From the NCBI RefSeq assembly GCF_030651835.1, contig NZ_JAUSBX010000036.1, positions 1-64,000 on the forward strand: 64,000 nt of DNA, written 5' to 3'. The stretch is from Methylicorpusculum sp. (GTDB lineage Bacteria; Pseudomonadota; Gammaproteobacteria; Methylococcales; Methylomonadaceae). This document shows, piece after piece, positions 25,477 through 34,276 of the stretch; within the stretch, counting starts at the first letter, position 1, and the number at the start of each line of letters is the position of its first letter. Under the pieces are notes generated by a model that was given only the letters and a program-made list of their open reading frames with translations, was not told the origin of the DNA and did no database searches. The position numbers were made by a program, and so were the translations under genes.

Positions 25477-27242
25477 TCCACCTGCTCCGCAGTGAAGTGA
25501 TGCGCTAAGGCCGAGGCCAGTTCGCTTTTTAGATTATTTTCGGTTTCTTGAATTTCACCCAACAACGTTTTGTATTTTTCCAGCAGCAAGTCGGGATCAT
25601 GGCTTTCTTCTTGAGGTTTGTTTGGGTTTGGCACATCCAAATTGTAAATGGGCCAATACAGGCGGTCGCCTGCGGCTTGAGCATCGCGGGCTTGCAGGCG
25701 CAAGGGTTCTACCTGTTCGCGCAAGGCGGCAATTTGGGCGTTAATCTGTCCGCGGTAGGCGCTGTCGGTGCTGCCAACCAGACTTTTGGCTAAGTCTCTG
25801 GCTTGGTTTTCTAAACCAGAGGCTTGATTATTCAGTTGTTCGGCACGTTGCCAATGCGGCTGGGCGGCGGCTTCGGCTTGTTGGCGTTTGGCGCTAAAGT
25901 CGATTTTCCAAGCAAATTCGTTTTCGACGCGGTCGGCAAAGTCGTTGTCGGCATTGCCCCACCAATCTTGTTCGGGTTTGAACTCCTCAAAACGGATCGG
26001 TTTGGTTTTGGAATAGCTTTTGTAGCCCGCAGGATAGGGATGTTCGTAAAACCAAATGCTGTCGGTATGAAAATGCTCGCTGCCATCGTCGATGAACGGG
26101 CCTTTGGTGAAAAACAACAAATTGGTTTTGATGGTGGTGTACGGCGCAAACACGCCTTTGGGCAGGCGGACGATGGTGTGCAGTTTGCATTGCTGCATGA
26201 GGCGTTTTTTGATTTCGGCTTTAATGCCGTCGCCAAATAAAAAGCCATCCGGCAACACCACGGCGGCGCGGCCATTTTCGCGCAGCAATTTGACAATCAG
26301 CTGCATGAACAAGTCGGCGGTTTCTTTAGTGGGGTGGTGATAGCCCGCAGCCACGTTATCGTCTTCGTAGCCGCCAAACGGTGGATTGGTGATGACGCAA
26401 TCGACCCGGTCGTTGGCATTCCAGTCGTTCCAGCCAATCGCCAGGGTGTTTTTGTGCTCGATCTGGCTGGGCACGTCGATACCGTGCAGCAGCATGTTGG
26501 TGGTGCAGAGCAAGTGCGGCAGTTGTTTTTTTTCTATGCCGTGGATCAGATTCTCAATGGCCCGCTGGTCTTCGGCACTGGATTTATCCGTGATTTGTTT
26601 GCGGAAGTGGTCAATTGCTGCGGTTAAAAAGCCGCCGGTACCGCAAGCCGGATCGATCACTTTTTCGCGTTTATCCAGGCGCGGATTGATGCGGTCCACC
26701 ATGAATTGGGTGATAGCTCTGGGCGTGTAAAATTCCCCGGCATTTCCAGCACCGCGTAGGTCGTTGAGCATTTGTTCATAAACGTCGCCCAGACTGGCAC
26801 GGGTAGTAAAGTCGTGGAAGTTGATGGCTTCTTCCAGCTTTTCGATCACTGCCAATAACTGGGTACCGGATTTCATATAGTTGTTGGCATCCTCAAAAAC
26901 GCTGCGAATGACCTTGTGCTGCGGACTGAGGTTGGCATCCAGCTCTTTGAGGCCGGGGAACAGTTCGTTGTTGACGAAACTGATGATATCGGACGGTGAC
27001 TTTTGCGGGGCTTTTTTGCCATCCGGGCCTGCAACATAGGCTGCCCAGTTTCGCCAGCGGAAATGCTCGGGCAATGGCGAGCGATAGCTTGCATTATCGT
27101 CTTCCCATTCTTCCTCGCGTTGATCGAATACTTTCAGGAACAGCATCCAGGTTAATTGCCCCAAACGTTGGGCGTCGCCATCGACGCCGTCGTCTTTGCG
27201 CATGATGTCTTGGATCGATTTGATGGTACTGCTTAGATTCAT
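25473..27242 (-). CDS. hsdM: Type I restriction-modification methyltransferase HsdM
   Basis: A 589-residue N6-adenine methyltransferase subunit. An N-terminal helical HsdM domain (KDDGVDGDAQRLGQLTWMLF) precedes the catalytic domain, with GEFYTPRAITQFMVD, the S-adenosylmethionine motif DPACGTGGFLTAA and the catalytic NPPFGG. The C-terminus has a long alanine/glutamine-rich coiled region (about 460-530) that would contact HsdS. All key motifs are intact. It needs HsdS to select target sites, and that gene carries a stop. The ATG at 27242 lies 29 bases after the hsdR stop. Confidence 0.92.
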   Translation of the reverse strand: MNLSSTIKSIQDIMRKDDGVDGDAQRLGQLTWMLFLKVFDQREEEWEDDNASYRSPLPEHFRWRNWAAYVAGPDGKKAPQKSPSDIISFVNNELFPGLKELDANLSPQHKVIRSVFEDANNYMKSGTQLLAVIEKLEEAINFHDFTTRASLGDVYEQMLNDLRGAGNAGEFYTPRAITQFMVDRINPRLDKREKVIDPACGTGGFLTAAIDHFRKQITDKSSAEDQRAIENLIHGIEKKQLPHLLCTTNMLLHGIDVPSQIEHKNTLAIGWNDWNANDRVDCVITNPPFGGYEDDNVAAGYHHPTKETADLFMQLIVKLLRENGRAAVVLPDGFLFGDGIKAEIKKRLMQQCKLHTIVRLPKGVFAPYTTIKTNLLFFTKGPFIDDGSEHFHTDSIWFYEHPYPAGYKSYSKTKPIRFEEFKPEQDWWGNADNDFADRVENEFAWKIDFSAKRQQAEAAAQPHWQRAEQLNNQASGLENQARDLAKSLVGSTDSAYRGQINAQIAALREQVEPLRLQARDAQAAGDRLYWPIYNLDVPNPNKPQEESHDPDLLLEKYKTLLGEIQETENNLKSELASALAHHFTAEQVE

Positions 27243-27271
27243 GAGTTGTTTTTGTTAGGAGGCCGGCAGGC

Positions 27272-29692
27272 TTAGGCCTGTTTTTGTTCTGGCGTTTCGT
27301 AGAGTGCTTGTTCCAACTCGTGCAGGGCTTGGCTGAATTGTTCGGCGCCGCCAAAAATGCCGCGACGGATTTGGGTCTTGCTGCCGAATTGGTCAAAGGG
27401 CGGTAATTCTAATATTTTGGCGTCTTCGATGTCTTGTACGCCGTGGTCGGCGAATTTTTCCAGCAAGGCTTCCAACACTTGCCGGGCCTGCTCACCGTAC
27501 TTACCGAACACATCGCGTTTTTTAACCTGATTGGCGCGTTCGCGACGAGTAAGCGGTTTTTGGTCGAAAGCGACATGGGCGACCAAATCGAAAGCATCGA
27601 GTTGAGCGCCATTAGCGACGGCTTGTTGAAGCACATCGAGTGGAATGCCGTGATCAGCCAGTTCATCGATAACGGCTTGTTTGCGATCCGCGCTATTCCA
27701 GCGTTTGAGAAAATCGTTGAGATTGCCGAACTCGGCTTGTAGGGTTTTACGAATCTGATCTTTCAGATGAACCCGATATGCCTCGGTAATCAGCCTACCA
27801 TCAGCATCCAAATATTGTATGAGTTCGACCGCTATATGCACGTCTACATCATCGATGACAATTTTGGTTCGGCTTTCGCGGCCTCCGATATTGTCTTCGC
27901 CATCGACACCATTTTCCGTTTCCGGCTGATAAGGCTGTTGCGGTTCGTTGACATTGTTCGGCTCGGTGACTTCGGGCGGAACAACCGGTTCGTCAGGTTT
28001 GGGTTCGTAAATGACCACCGGTTCGCCATCGAAATCCGGGTCGGCAAACAGACGGGTTGCCCCCTTGAAATCCATGATGGTGAAATAAAGCTTGTTATAG
28101 TCTTCACGCAACCGTGTCCCGCGACCGATGATTTGCTTGAACTCGGTCATTGAGTTGATGGTTTGATCCAGCGCGATCAGTTTGCAGGTCTTAGAATCGA
28201 CACCGGTGGTTAGCAGTTTGGACGTGGTAGCGATGACTGGGTAAGGTTCGTCGTTGTCAATGAAGTATGACAGTTGGGCTTTACCTTCGTTGTCGTCACC
28301 AGTGATGCGCATTACATAGCGGCGATTGTTTTTCGCGGCAGGAATCAGGTTAACCAAGGCCTGGCGCATGCGTTCGGCATGGTCTTGGTCGTCTCAGAAC
28401 ACAATGGTTTTGGCAAATGGGTCGGTCGCCTTGAGATATTCCCAGACCTTGCTGGCGACCAATTGGGTACGCTTTTCCAGCACCAGATTGCGGTCGAAGT
28501 CCTTGGTGTTGTATTGCCGCTGCTCCACCGCTTGACCAAGCTTATCGACCTTACCCTTCTCCGGTGTGTAGCCAACCGCATCGACATCGGTGGCGATACG
28601 GATGACTTTGTACGGTGCGAGGAATCCGTCTTCAATACCTTGCCTTAGCGAGTAGGTATAAACCGGATCGCCAAAATAGGTAATGTTGCTGACATCCTTG
28701 GTTTCTTTGGGGGTAGCTGTGAGGCCCAAATGCGTGGCACTATTGAAGTAGGCGAGCACCTCGCGCCAAGCGGAGTCTTCTGCGGCGCTACCACGGTGGC
28801 ATTCGTCAATGACAACCAGATCAAAAAAATCGGCTGGAAACTGGCGATAGATTTGCTTCCATTCTTCCTTGCCGGTGACCGCTTGATAGAGGGCTAGATA
28901 GATTTCGTAGTTTTTCTTGATTTCGCGGTTGGTGACTTTGTGCATTACCTCGCCGAACGGTGCGAAGTCTTGTTGCATGGTTTGGTCAACCAGGATATTG
29001 CGATCAGCCAGGAACAGGATGCGTTTCTTGGACTTAGCTTTCCACAGTCGCCAAATAATCTGGAAAGCGGTGTAAGTTTTGCCGGTGCCAGTGGCCATGA
29101 CTAACAGTACGCGTTGTTGGCCCTTGGCGACCGCCTCTATCGCGCGATTGATCGCCACGCGTTGGTAATAGCGAGGCTCTTTGCCGCTGCCATCGGTATG
29201 GAATGGTTGTTCAACGAGTTTAATAGCTTCGGGAGCTGCCAGCCCTTTCCATTGTTGGTATAGGGGCCATAGATCATCGAGAGATGGGAATTCGCTGAGT
29301 TGCAGTTCGCGTTCCACTGGTTGAGTGAGACCGGTGCGGTCGTGCAGCAAAAAGCCGTCGCCATTGCTGCTGATGGCAAACGGTGCATCCAGCATCTCGG
29401 CATAGGCCAAGGCCTGTTGCATGCCATGCCCAATTGAAAACTTGGCTTGTTTGGCTTCAACTACTGCTATAGGAACGTTCGGCCTGGCATAAAGCACGAA
29501 ATCGGCGCGTTTGGGACCGCCTTTGGCTTCCGGATTTTTGATGCGAGCAGCCAGATTACCTCTCACCATCACACGGCCATCAGTAAGTTTTACTTCCTCA
29601 CGGAACTGGTGTAGTTGCCAACCTGCTTGTTGGATTGCGGGTGTGATGTACTTTGTACAGATGTCGCGCTCACTGAGTTGGAATTTATCCAT
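27272..29692 (-). pseudogene. hsdR: Type I restriction subunit HsdR, one in-frame TGA stop
   Basis: The full frame would encode about 806 residues. The N-terminal nuclease domain ([20 protein letters not shown]), Walker A ([14 protein letters not shown]), Walker B (VVIDECHRG) and LTATP are intact. A single TGA at 28394-28396 follows FAKTIVF; the text continues in frame as DDQDHAERMRQALV, where family members read FC-x-DQ, so TGC or TGT to TGA is likely. The stop separates the two helicase domains. The second piece holds motifs ATTSKLLTTGVD and QIIGRGTRLRE and the C-terminal region. The start chosen is ATG 29692 ([12 protein letters not shown]). Without readthrough the motor is incomplete. Confidence 0.87.
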
Positions 29693-29721
29693 GGCCGACT
29701 GCTCTCCCATTAATCGCGCTC

Positions 29722-29904
29722 TTACTCTTCATTCGCGCCGCCCGCGCGCACCCATTCATCGACTTCGGATAACTGAAATTTCCACAGTCGCCCAATCTTG
29801 TGCGCGGGCAACCCCTTACGCTCACGCCAGCGGTAGACAGTGTCTTTAACCACGCCCAGATGCTCAGCGACTTGCTCGGCGATGACCCACGCTTCGGTGT
29901 TCAT
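29722..29904 (-). CDS. Excisionase-type helix-turn-helix protein
   Basis: A 60-residue protein of the MerR/excisionase DNA-binding family: [21 protein letters not shown] as the helix-turn-helix, then [21 protein letters not shown]. It is the first gene of the restriction operon, 29 bases before the hsdR ATG. Small proteins like this often precede hsdR and may control its expression; the related Xis role would need a recombinase, which is not present in the window. Whether it regulates the operon is inferred. Confidence 0.75.
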   Translation of the reverse strand: MNTEAWVIAEQVAEHLGVVKDTVYRWRERKGLPAHKIGRLWKFQLSEVDEWVRAGGANEE

Positions 29905-30228
29905 AACATTGGCGATCAGGTGCTGACCCTAATAGTTGTCTTAAAGCGTTGAAAGTCTAACAGGGTGGCTGCTTAATGGCTATGAAAAACTAGGAGCATA
30001 GCTAGCCTGACTTAGTGGTGATAGAGCGTTAATGTCACCGTAAACAAAGACGCGCAGAATCCAGAAGACATCCAAGTCAAGCCGGCGCAACTGCAACAAA
30101 TCGCCGACGACCATTTTGGTCAGCGCGACGGGGTCACCCATTAGTTTTTCTTTGACTACGACAGGCTAATGGGTGACCCTAAGTTTTTCCCTTTCATAGG
30201 CAAAATGAAATCAGCTGAGTTTGCCGGT
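29905..30228. other. 324-base spacer at the right edge of the island
   Basis: It contains a 39-codon open stretch at 30025-30144 (VKPAQLQQIADDHFG region) with no start codon, probably a 3' gene remnant, followed by a perfect 14-base inverted repeat (30131-30144 with 30166-30179). The upstream part presumably holds the leftward promoter of the restriction operon. Nothing else is recognised. Confidence 0.45.
30131..30190 (+). repeat. Hairpin and right copy of the GGGTGACCCTAAG-type repeat
   Basis: GGGTCACCCATTAG (30131-30144) and CTAATGGGTGACCC (30166-30179) form a perfect 14-base stem with a 21-base loop, followed by TAAGTTTTTCCCTTT. The right arm plus TAAG repeats the motif at 20660-20679. 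It could be a terminator for the remnant gene as well as an island-edge repeat. Confidence 0.55.
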
Positions 30229-30717
30229 TTAGTTGAAATAAGACGCCAGCCACAACCTGAATCTTAAACCGAATTCCGTACTGTAACCTATTGATGAAAA
30301 AACGATATGACCGTTTTTATTAAGGAAAAATATCGCCGGCACACCTTTGATGCCGTAACGTTTTGCCGCAGCACCATCGGCATCGTTCACGGTGGGCCAG
30401 TTCAAATTACGGCTGGCTAGATAGCGATTTACCTGCTCGGTGGGGCCTGAATTAAGCGCCACAGTAATTCCAGGCGTATCTTGTAAAACCTTTGACATTG
30501 AACTTTGCATCATGCCGCACAACCCGCACCAATCAGCCCAAAAATAGATAATTCCTCCACCCTTAGGCATAACGGATTCTGTGGGCAGACCCGCAATAGT
30601 CTGTTCAGCCAGTTGCGGCGGCACTCCTGAGACCAGCCCCCGATTGAACAGGAATTGGCCTGAAAACAGCACGATAATGACGATACCATACAGAATGGCG
30701 TGTTTAAGCCACTTCAT
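30229..30717 (-). CDS. Membrane-anchored thioredoxin-like disulphide reductase
   Basis: A 162-residue protein with one N-terminal membrane anchor (about 6-26) and a periplasmic thioredoxin fold. The active site is WCGLCGMM (CGLC) near residue 68 and the cis-proline is in GVPAIFFL. It resembles ScsD/TlpA-like proteins that handle periplasmic disulphides, for example in cytochrome or copper-protein maturation. Its ATG overlaps the stop of the metallopeptidase gene (TAATG), so the two are co-translated. The partner is unknown. Confidence 0.78.
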   Translation of the reverse strand: MKWLKHAILYGIVIIVLFSGQFLFNRGLVSGVPPQLAEQTIAGLPTESVMPKGGGIIYFWADWCGLCGMMQSSMSKVLQDTPGITVALNSGPTEQVNRYLASRNLNWPTVNDADGAAAKRYGIKGVPAIFFLNKNGHIVFSSIGYSTEFGLRFRLWLASYFN

Positions 30718-31460
30718 TAAAGCCCCATCAGTAAATGGCCGCCATTGATCTTAAGCCACTGCCGCAGAGTCTTGTACTCAGGCATATGTTCAGCAACCAG
30801 CTCCCAAAACTGACTCGAATGATTACGGTGTTTAATGTGACACAATTCGTGCACGACGACATATTCCAATACTTCCGGAGGCGCCAGGATCAGCAGCCAA
30901 TTCAAATTGATATCGTTATAAACTCCGCAGCTACCCCAGCGGCTTTTTTGAGTTTTAATTTTGATACTCCGGGGATAAAGTCCATATCTTGCCGCATGTT
31001 TGTCAACACACTGCTCCACCATGCGTTTAGCTTCAAGCTTTAGCCAGCGCGTAAACGCCGAGCGAATAGCTTCGTGCAGGTCAGCTTCCAATAAGGTATG
31101 CGGAACCGACGCAATAAAATGACCGGTGAATTCCAAAGTTATTTTTTTGCGCTTAACTGGAACGATAACCAGCGGATAACTTCGATCCCGATATGGCAAT
31201 AAAGCGCCATGGGTATAAGTGGCAGGTGCCAGGCTGCGGAGATTTTCCCGCCGGTTTTTAAGCCGCTCTTGAGTGCTCAACACCCAGTCCTGTTTTTCCG
31301 ATACGAAACGATGAATACTTTGTTCCGAAACGCCGTGCGGGGCGATAACCTCAACCTGTTGAGACGTCACGCGCAAGCGCACAAGGCGAGCCCGTTTGCT
31401 GCGAAGAATCTGATAGGGAAACGGTAACGTATTGATGACTGGAACTCTATTGAATAGCAT
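30717..31460 (-). CDS. YgjP/SprT-like zinc metallopeptidase (DUF45)
   Basis: A 247-residue protein of the M48-like YgjP family. The zinc motif is VVHELCHIKHRNHSSQFW (HELCH with a downstream histidine), preceded by KTQKSRWGSCGVYNDINLNWLL, the family signature. ATG 31460 is preferred to an upstream TTG at 31469. YgjP proteins are cytoplasmic peptidase-like proteins of uncertain role. The stop overlaps the start of the thioredoxin-like gene. Confidence 0.83.
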   Translation of the reverse strand: MLFNRVPVINTLPFPYQILRSKRARLVRLRVTSQQVEVIAPHGVSEQSIHRFVSEKQDWVLSTQERLKNRRENLRSLAPATYTHGALLPYRDRSYPLVIVPVKRKKITLEFTGHFIASVPHTLLEADLHEAIRSAFTRWLKLEAKRMVEQCVDKHAARYGLYPRSIKIKTQKSRWGSCGVYNDINLNWLLILAPPEVLEYVVVHELCHIKHRNHSSQFWELVAEHMPEYKTLRQWLKINGGHLLMGL

Positions 31461-31515
31461 CTCTATCAATGCATCGCGCGATGCGAAAGCATACTCAAGT
31501 TATTGGAGCCCATGC

Positions 31516-31911
31516 TTATTCGTCCTTGTTAATCATATGCGTCGCCAATTCCTGCAAAGCCTGACTTAGATTTTCCCGGAATTCCGGATCAAGCGGCAAT
31601 TCGTTTAGCGCCTTATTCATACAAAACATCCATTGATCGCGTTCACTTGACCCTATTTCGAATGAAAAGTGCCGCATTCTGAGCCGGGGATGGCCGTATT
31701 GCTCGACAAACAGATCGGGACCTCCCAGCCATCCGGACAGAAACTTGAACAATTTGTCCCGCGCGCCATTCAAGTTTTTCTGATGGATAGCGCGAATACC
31801 GCGCGCTTCAGGCAGGGTATCCATAAAAAAATAAAACCGGTCAACCAGGCTTTGAATACCTTGCTCGCCGCCAACGAGTTGATAAGGGGTTATAGTGGGA
31901 GTTGCTGACAT
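31516..31911 (-). CDS. Group II truncated haemoglobin
   Basis: A 131-residue 2-on-2 globin. Features are PYQLVGGEQGIQSLVDRFYFFMD (A/B helices with the Phe-Tyr pair), GWLGGPDLFVEQYGHPRLRMRH with the proximal histidine at His81, and WMFCM with the group II tryptophan (Trp94). Such proteins bind O2, NO or CO and commonly protect against nitrosative or oxidative stress. ATG 31911 (MSATPT) is preferred over a TTG at 31923. It is a single gene with a repeat upstream. Confidence 0.85.
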   Translation of the reverse strand: MSATPTITPYQLVGGEQGIQSLVDRFYFFMDTLPEARGIRAIHQKNLNGARDKLFKFLSGWLGGPDLFVEQYGHPRLRMRHFSFEIGSSERDQWMFCMNKALNELPLDPEFRENLSQALQELATHMINKDE

Positions 31912-31986
31912 ATCTCTGATCAAAAGTTGTTAATGAAGTTATTGTACTTTTATAAGCCTTGAACGCGAAACTGACATCGCACAAAC

Positions 31987-32110
31987 CTGCAATTCCCAGT
32001 TTAAGGATAAAAAGGGGGACTTAAGCTTTGCGGGGTTGGGTTTACGGCGCTCCTCGCAAGGCTTACGCCACACCTCAAAGCTACATAAAAATTCAAACTG
32101 GAAATTTCTG
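31987..32110. mobile_element. MITE-like repeat, family 1, copy 2 (about 124 bp)
   Basis: In inverted orientation to copy 1: TGCAATTCCCAGTTTAAGG at the left end and AATTCAAACTGGAAATTTCTG at the right. Inner blocks GGCGCTCCTCGCAAGGCTTA and CTTAAGCTTTGCGGGGTTGG match copy 1 closely, but the central hairpin of copies 1 and 3 is missing. It lies between the haemoglobin gene and the BI-1 gene. Confidence 0.7.
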
Positions 32111-32250
32111 TTACACAGATTCCCTGCCAAATGGAATTTAATTGATTACTCCGTAGATTTCGGGTAAGGACTTACAAATGAAATGAAACTCTTGTACCAT
32201 TGCATGGTCTAGGAATTGTATTTTTTAACTTTCAACAGGAGTTTATCTCT

Positions 32251-32919
32251 ATGCGTTTAAATACCGCTGTATCACGTCCGGAATCAAGTATTCTGGCGAC
32301 GAACAAATTACTGAGAAACACCTATATGTTGTTGTCCATGACGTTGCTATTCAGCGCAATGACAGCTGGCGCGTCCATGGCATTTGATTTACCCCATCCG
32401 GGCATGATCGTGACCTTAGTTGGCTATTTTGGACTGTTATTCTTAACGACTAAATTTCGTAACAGCGCTCTGGGTCTGGTGTGCGTTTTTGCGTTAACCG
32501 GCTTTATGGGTTTGACCCTGGGTCCAATTTTGACCATGTATATAAAAGCCTTTAGCAATGGTCATGAATTGATCATGACCGCGCTGGGTGGCACGGGTGT
32601 CATCTTCTTGGGCTTGTCCGGTTATGCTCTGACGACCCGTAAAGATTTCAGCTTTATGGGCGGATTTCTGATGGTTGGCATTCTGGTCGCTTTTCTGGCA
32701 GGTATCGGCGCAGTGGTATTTTCCATGCCCGCTTTGTCACTGGCTGTATCGGCGATGTTTATTCTGTTGATGTCAGGCATGATCCTGTTTCAAACCAGCG
32801 CGCTGGTTAATGGTGGAGAAGACAATTACATTATGGCAACAGTTTCCCTGTACGTATCCATCTACAACTTGTTCTTGAGCTTGTTGCAGATTCTGGGCGT
32901 ATTTGGTGGTGATGAATAA
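32251..32919 (+). CDS. Bax inhibitor-1/YccA family membrane protein
   Basis: A 222-residue protein with seven predicted transmembrane segments, starting MRLNTAVSRPESSILATNKL with TYMLLSMTLLFSAMTAG as the first segment and YVSIYNLFLSLLQILG near the end, as in YccA and other BI-1 proteins. YccA inhibits FtsH-mediated quality control in E. coli; other members are pH-gated calcium leak channels. ATG 32251 follows CAGGAG at a good distance. Its stop overlaps the start of the next lipoprotein gene. Confidence 0.88.
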   Translation: MRLNTAVSRPESSILATNKLLRNTYMLLSMTLLFSAMTAGASMAFDLPHPGMIVTLVGYFGLLFLTTKFRNSALGLVCVFALTGFMGLTLGPILTMYIKAFSNGHELIMTALGGTGVIFLGLSGYALTTRKDFSFMGGFLMVGILVAFLAGIGAVVFSMPALSLAVSAMFILLMSGMILFQTSALVNGGEDNYIMATVSLYVSIYNLFLSLLQILGVFGGDE

Positions 32920-33508
32920 AGCGTTATTTATTTTAATAAAAAGCCCGGCCAAAACCGGGCTTTTTATTGTTTGGATGTTGCTGCTTTCGGCGTGCGAAAC
33001 ACCCAAAACGCCGGAGCAAGTCACGGCGGCATTCTGGCAGGCGATGATAGAGAAGGACGTGGAAACAGCGATACAGTTTGTTACCACCGATAGTCAGTCC
33101 CTCGTTTCCGCAGATGCCCATGAATTTCCAGACAATGCTTCAGTTGCAACCGGCCGTATTGTTATTGAAGATCAACATGCATCGGTCGAAACATTTATTG
33201 TCCCTGAAGATACCAACAGCTTGAGACAATCTTTTTATACCGAGTTACAAAAAGAAGGCGAAACATGGAAAGTCGACTTCAGACAAACCATTAACGCTAT
33301 TCCCGGCTATGCCTTAGGCCAATTATTTAAAAGCCTGAAAGGTATCGGCGAAAATCTGAACAAACAATTAGAAGAGCAAATGCCCCTATTCGAGAAAGAA
33401 ATCGAATCGCTTGGCCGTGAACTGGAAAAACAAAAGCAAGAGCTTGAAAAAAGGCTAGAAAAGCTATTCCCACCCAGTCAACCCAAGGGCAAGCCGGATT
33501 CAATCTGA
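32912..33508 (+). CDS. Lipoprotein with a C-terminal coiled coil (DUF4878-like)
   Basis: A 198-residue lipoprotein. The ATG at 32912 lies inside the stop region of the BI-1 gene and encodes a signal peptide ending in the lipobox LLSAC (Cys28). The mature domain (TPEQVTAAFWQAMIEKDVETAIQF) resembles the NTF2-like DUF4878 fold. Residues from about 145 form a charged coiled coil (EEQMPLFEKEIESLGRELEK). Unusually, a perfect terminator hairpin (32935-32968) lies within the signal-peptide codons, so most transcripts from the BI-1 gene may stop before this gene. Function unknown. Confidence 0.7.
   Translation: MNKALFILIKSPAKTGLFIVWMLLLSACETPKTPEQVTAAFWQAMIEKDVETAIQFVTTDSQSLVSADAHEFPDNASVATGRIVIEDQHASVETFIVPEDTNSLRQSFYTELQKEGETWKVDFRQTINAIPGYALGQLFKSLKGIGENLNKQLEEQMPLFEKEIESLGRELEKQKQELEKRLEKLFPPSQPKGKPDSI
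32935..32968. terminator. Bidirectional intrinsic terminator inside a coding region
   Basis: AATAAAAAGCCCGG (32935-32948) and CCGGGCTTTTTATT (32955-32968) form a perfect 14-base stem with a six-base loop and flanking A and T runs on both strands. It follows the BI-1 gene by 15 bases but lies inside codons 9-19 of the downstream lipoprotein. Confidence 0.8.
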
Positions 33509-33566
33509 ATGCGGGATCTTGATTAACCACCCATCCTCGACAACCGTTCCCGTTAATCTGATAACA

Positions 33567-34154
33567 ATGACAGGCATTAAACTTTTTGTTGGGCTAGGCA
33601 ATCCCGGCTCACAATACGAAAATACCCGGCATAATGCCGGTTTTTGGTGGATAGACCAGATTGTTCAGTCGACCGGAACCCGCATGAACAATGAAGCCAA
33701 GTTTTTTGGCATTGCCGGAAAACTTATTGAAAACAACCAGGAGGCTTGGCTTCTCAAACCGACAACTTTCATGAATTTAAGCGGCCGTTCGGTCAGTGCC
33801 TTAGCGAAATTCTACAAAATTCCGGCCGAACAAATACTGGTGATTCATGACGAACTGGACTTGCCGCCCGGTACTTGCAAGCTAAAAAAAGGCGGAGGAC
33901 ATGGCGGACACAATGGCTTGAAGGATATCGCGGCTCAACTGGGCACGAATGATTTTTGGCGATTGAGACTGGGAATTGGCCATCCGGGTGACAGAAATGC
34001 GGTAGTCAATTTCGTCCTGCATCCTCCGTCCAAAACCGAATGGCAACTCATTACCCAAACGATTGATGAAAGCGCAACGCTTTTAAATCAGTTACTGCAA
34101 GGACAAACCGAACAAGCGATGATGAAGTTGCATACTAAAATCGGGCAAAAATAA
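33567..34154 (+). CDS. pth: Peptidyl-tRNA hydrolase
   Basis: Pth frees tRNA from prematurely released peptidyl-tRNA and is essential. The 195-residue protein has VGLGNPGSQYENTRHNAGFW with the catalytic His22 and neighbouring Asn12, PTTFMNLSGRSV, the VIHDELDLPPG aspartate motif, GGGHGGHNGLKDI and FWRLRLGIGHPG. ATG 33567 gives the family's usual length (about 194); upstream codons lack similarity. It stands alone after the lipoprotein gene. Confidence 0.94.
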   Translation: MTGIKLFVGLGNPGSQYENTRHNAGFWWIDQIVQSTGTRMNNEAKFFGIAGKLIENNQEAWLLKPTTFMNLSGRSVSALAKFYKIPAEQILVIHDELDLPPGTCKLKKGGGHGGHNGLKDIAAQLGTNDFWRLRLGIGHPGDRNAVVNFVLHPPSKTEWQLITQTIDESATLLNQLLQGQTEQAMMKLHTKIGQK

Positions 34155-34234
34155 CGAAATAGGCAAGGCTCGCTCTTCCAAAATACACTTTACCGGCTGC
34201 GTACTCTGTAATAAATTTGCGCACCATGTCTTTT

Positions 34235-34260
34235 TAAGTACAATAATACGTACCTAAATA
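34235..34260 (+). promoter_or_regulatory. Candidate operator/promoter of yefM-yoeB
   Basis: GTACAATAATACGTAC (34238-34253) contains two GTAC half-sites just upstream of yefM; YefM operators are built from TGTACA-type palindromes, and TACAAT-like sequence could serve as the -10 box. Motif resemblance only. Confidence 0.35.
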
Positions 34261-34276
34261 GTTTAAGAGCTTAACA

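Noticed and set aside
25824-26240. Long plus-strand frames opposite hsdM
   Set aside because: Antisense shadows of hsdM codon bias; hsdM has full catalytic motifs.
28394-28396. TGA in hsdR as a selenocysteine codon
   Set aside because: No selenocysteine insertion hairpin or Sec machinery is visible, and the position is not a catalytic residue; a nonsense change is simpler.
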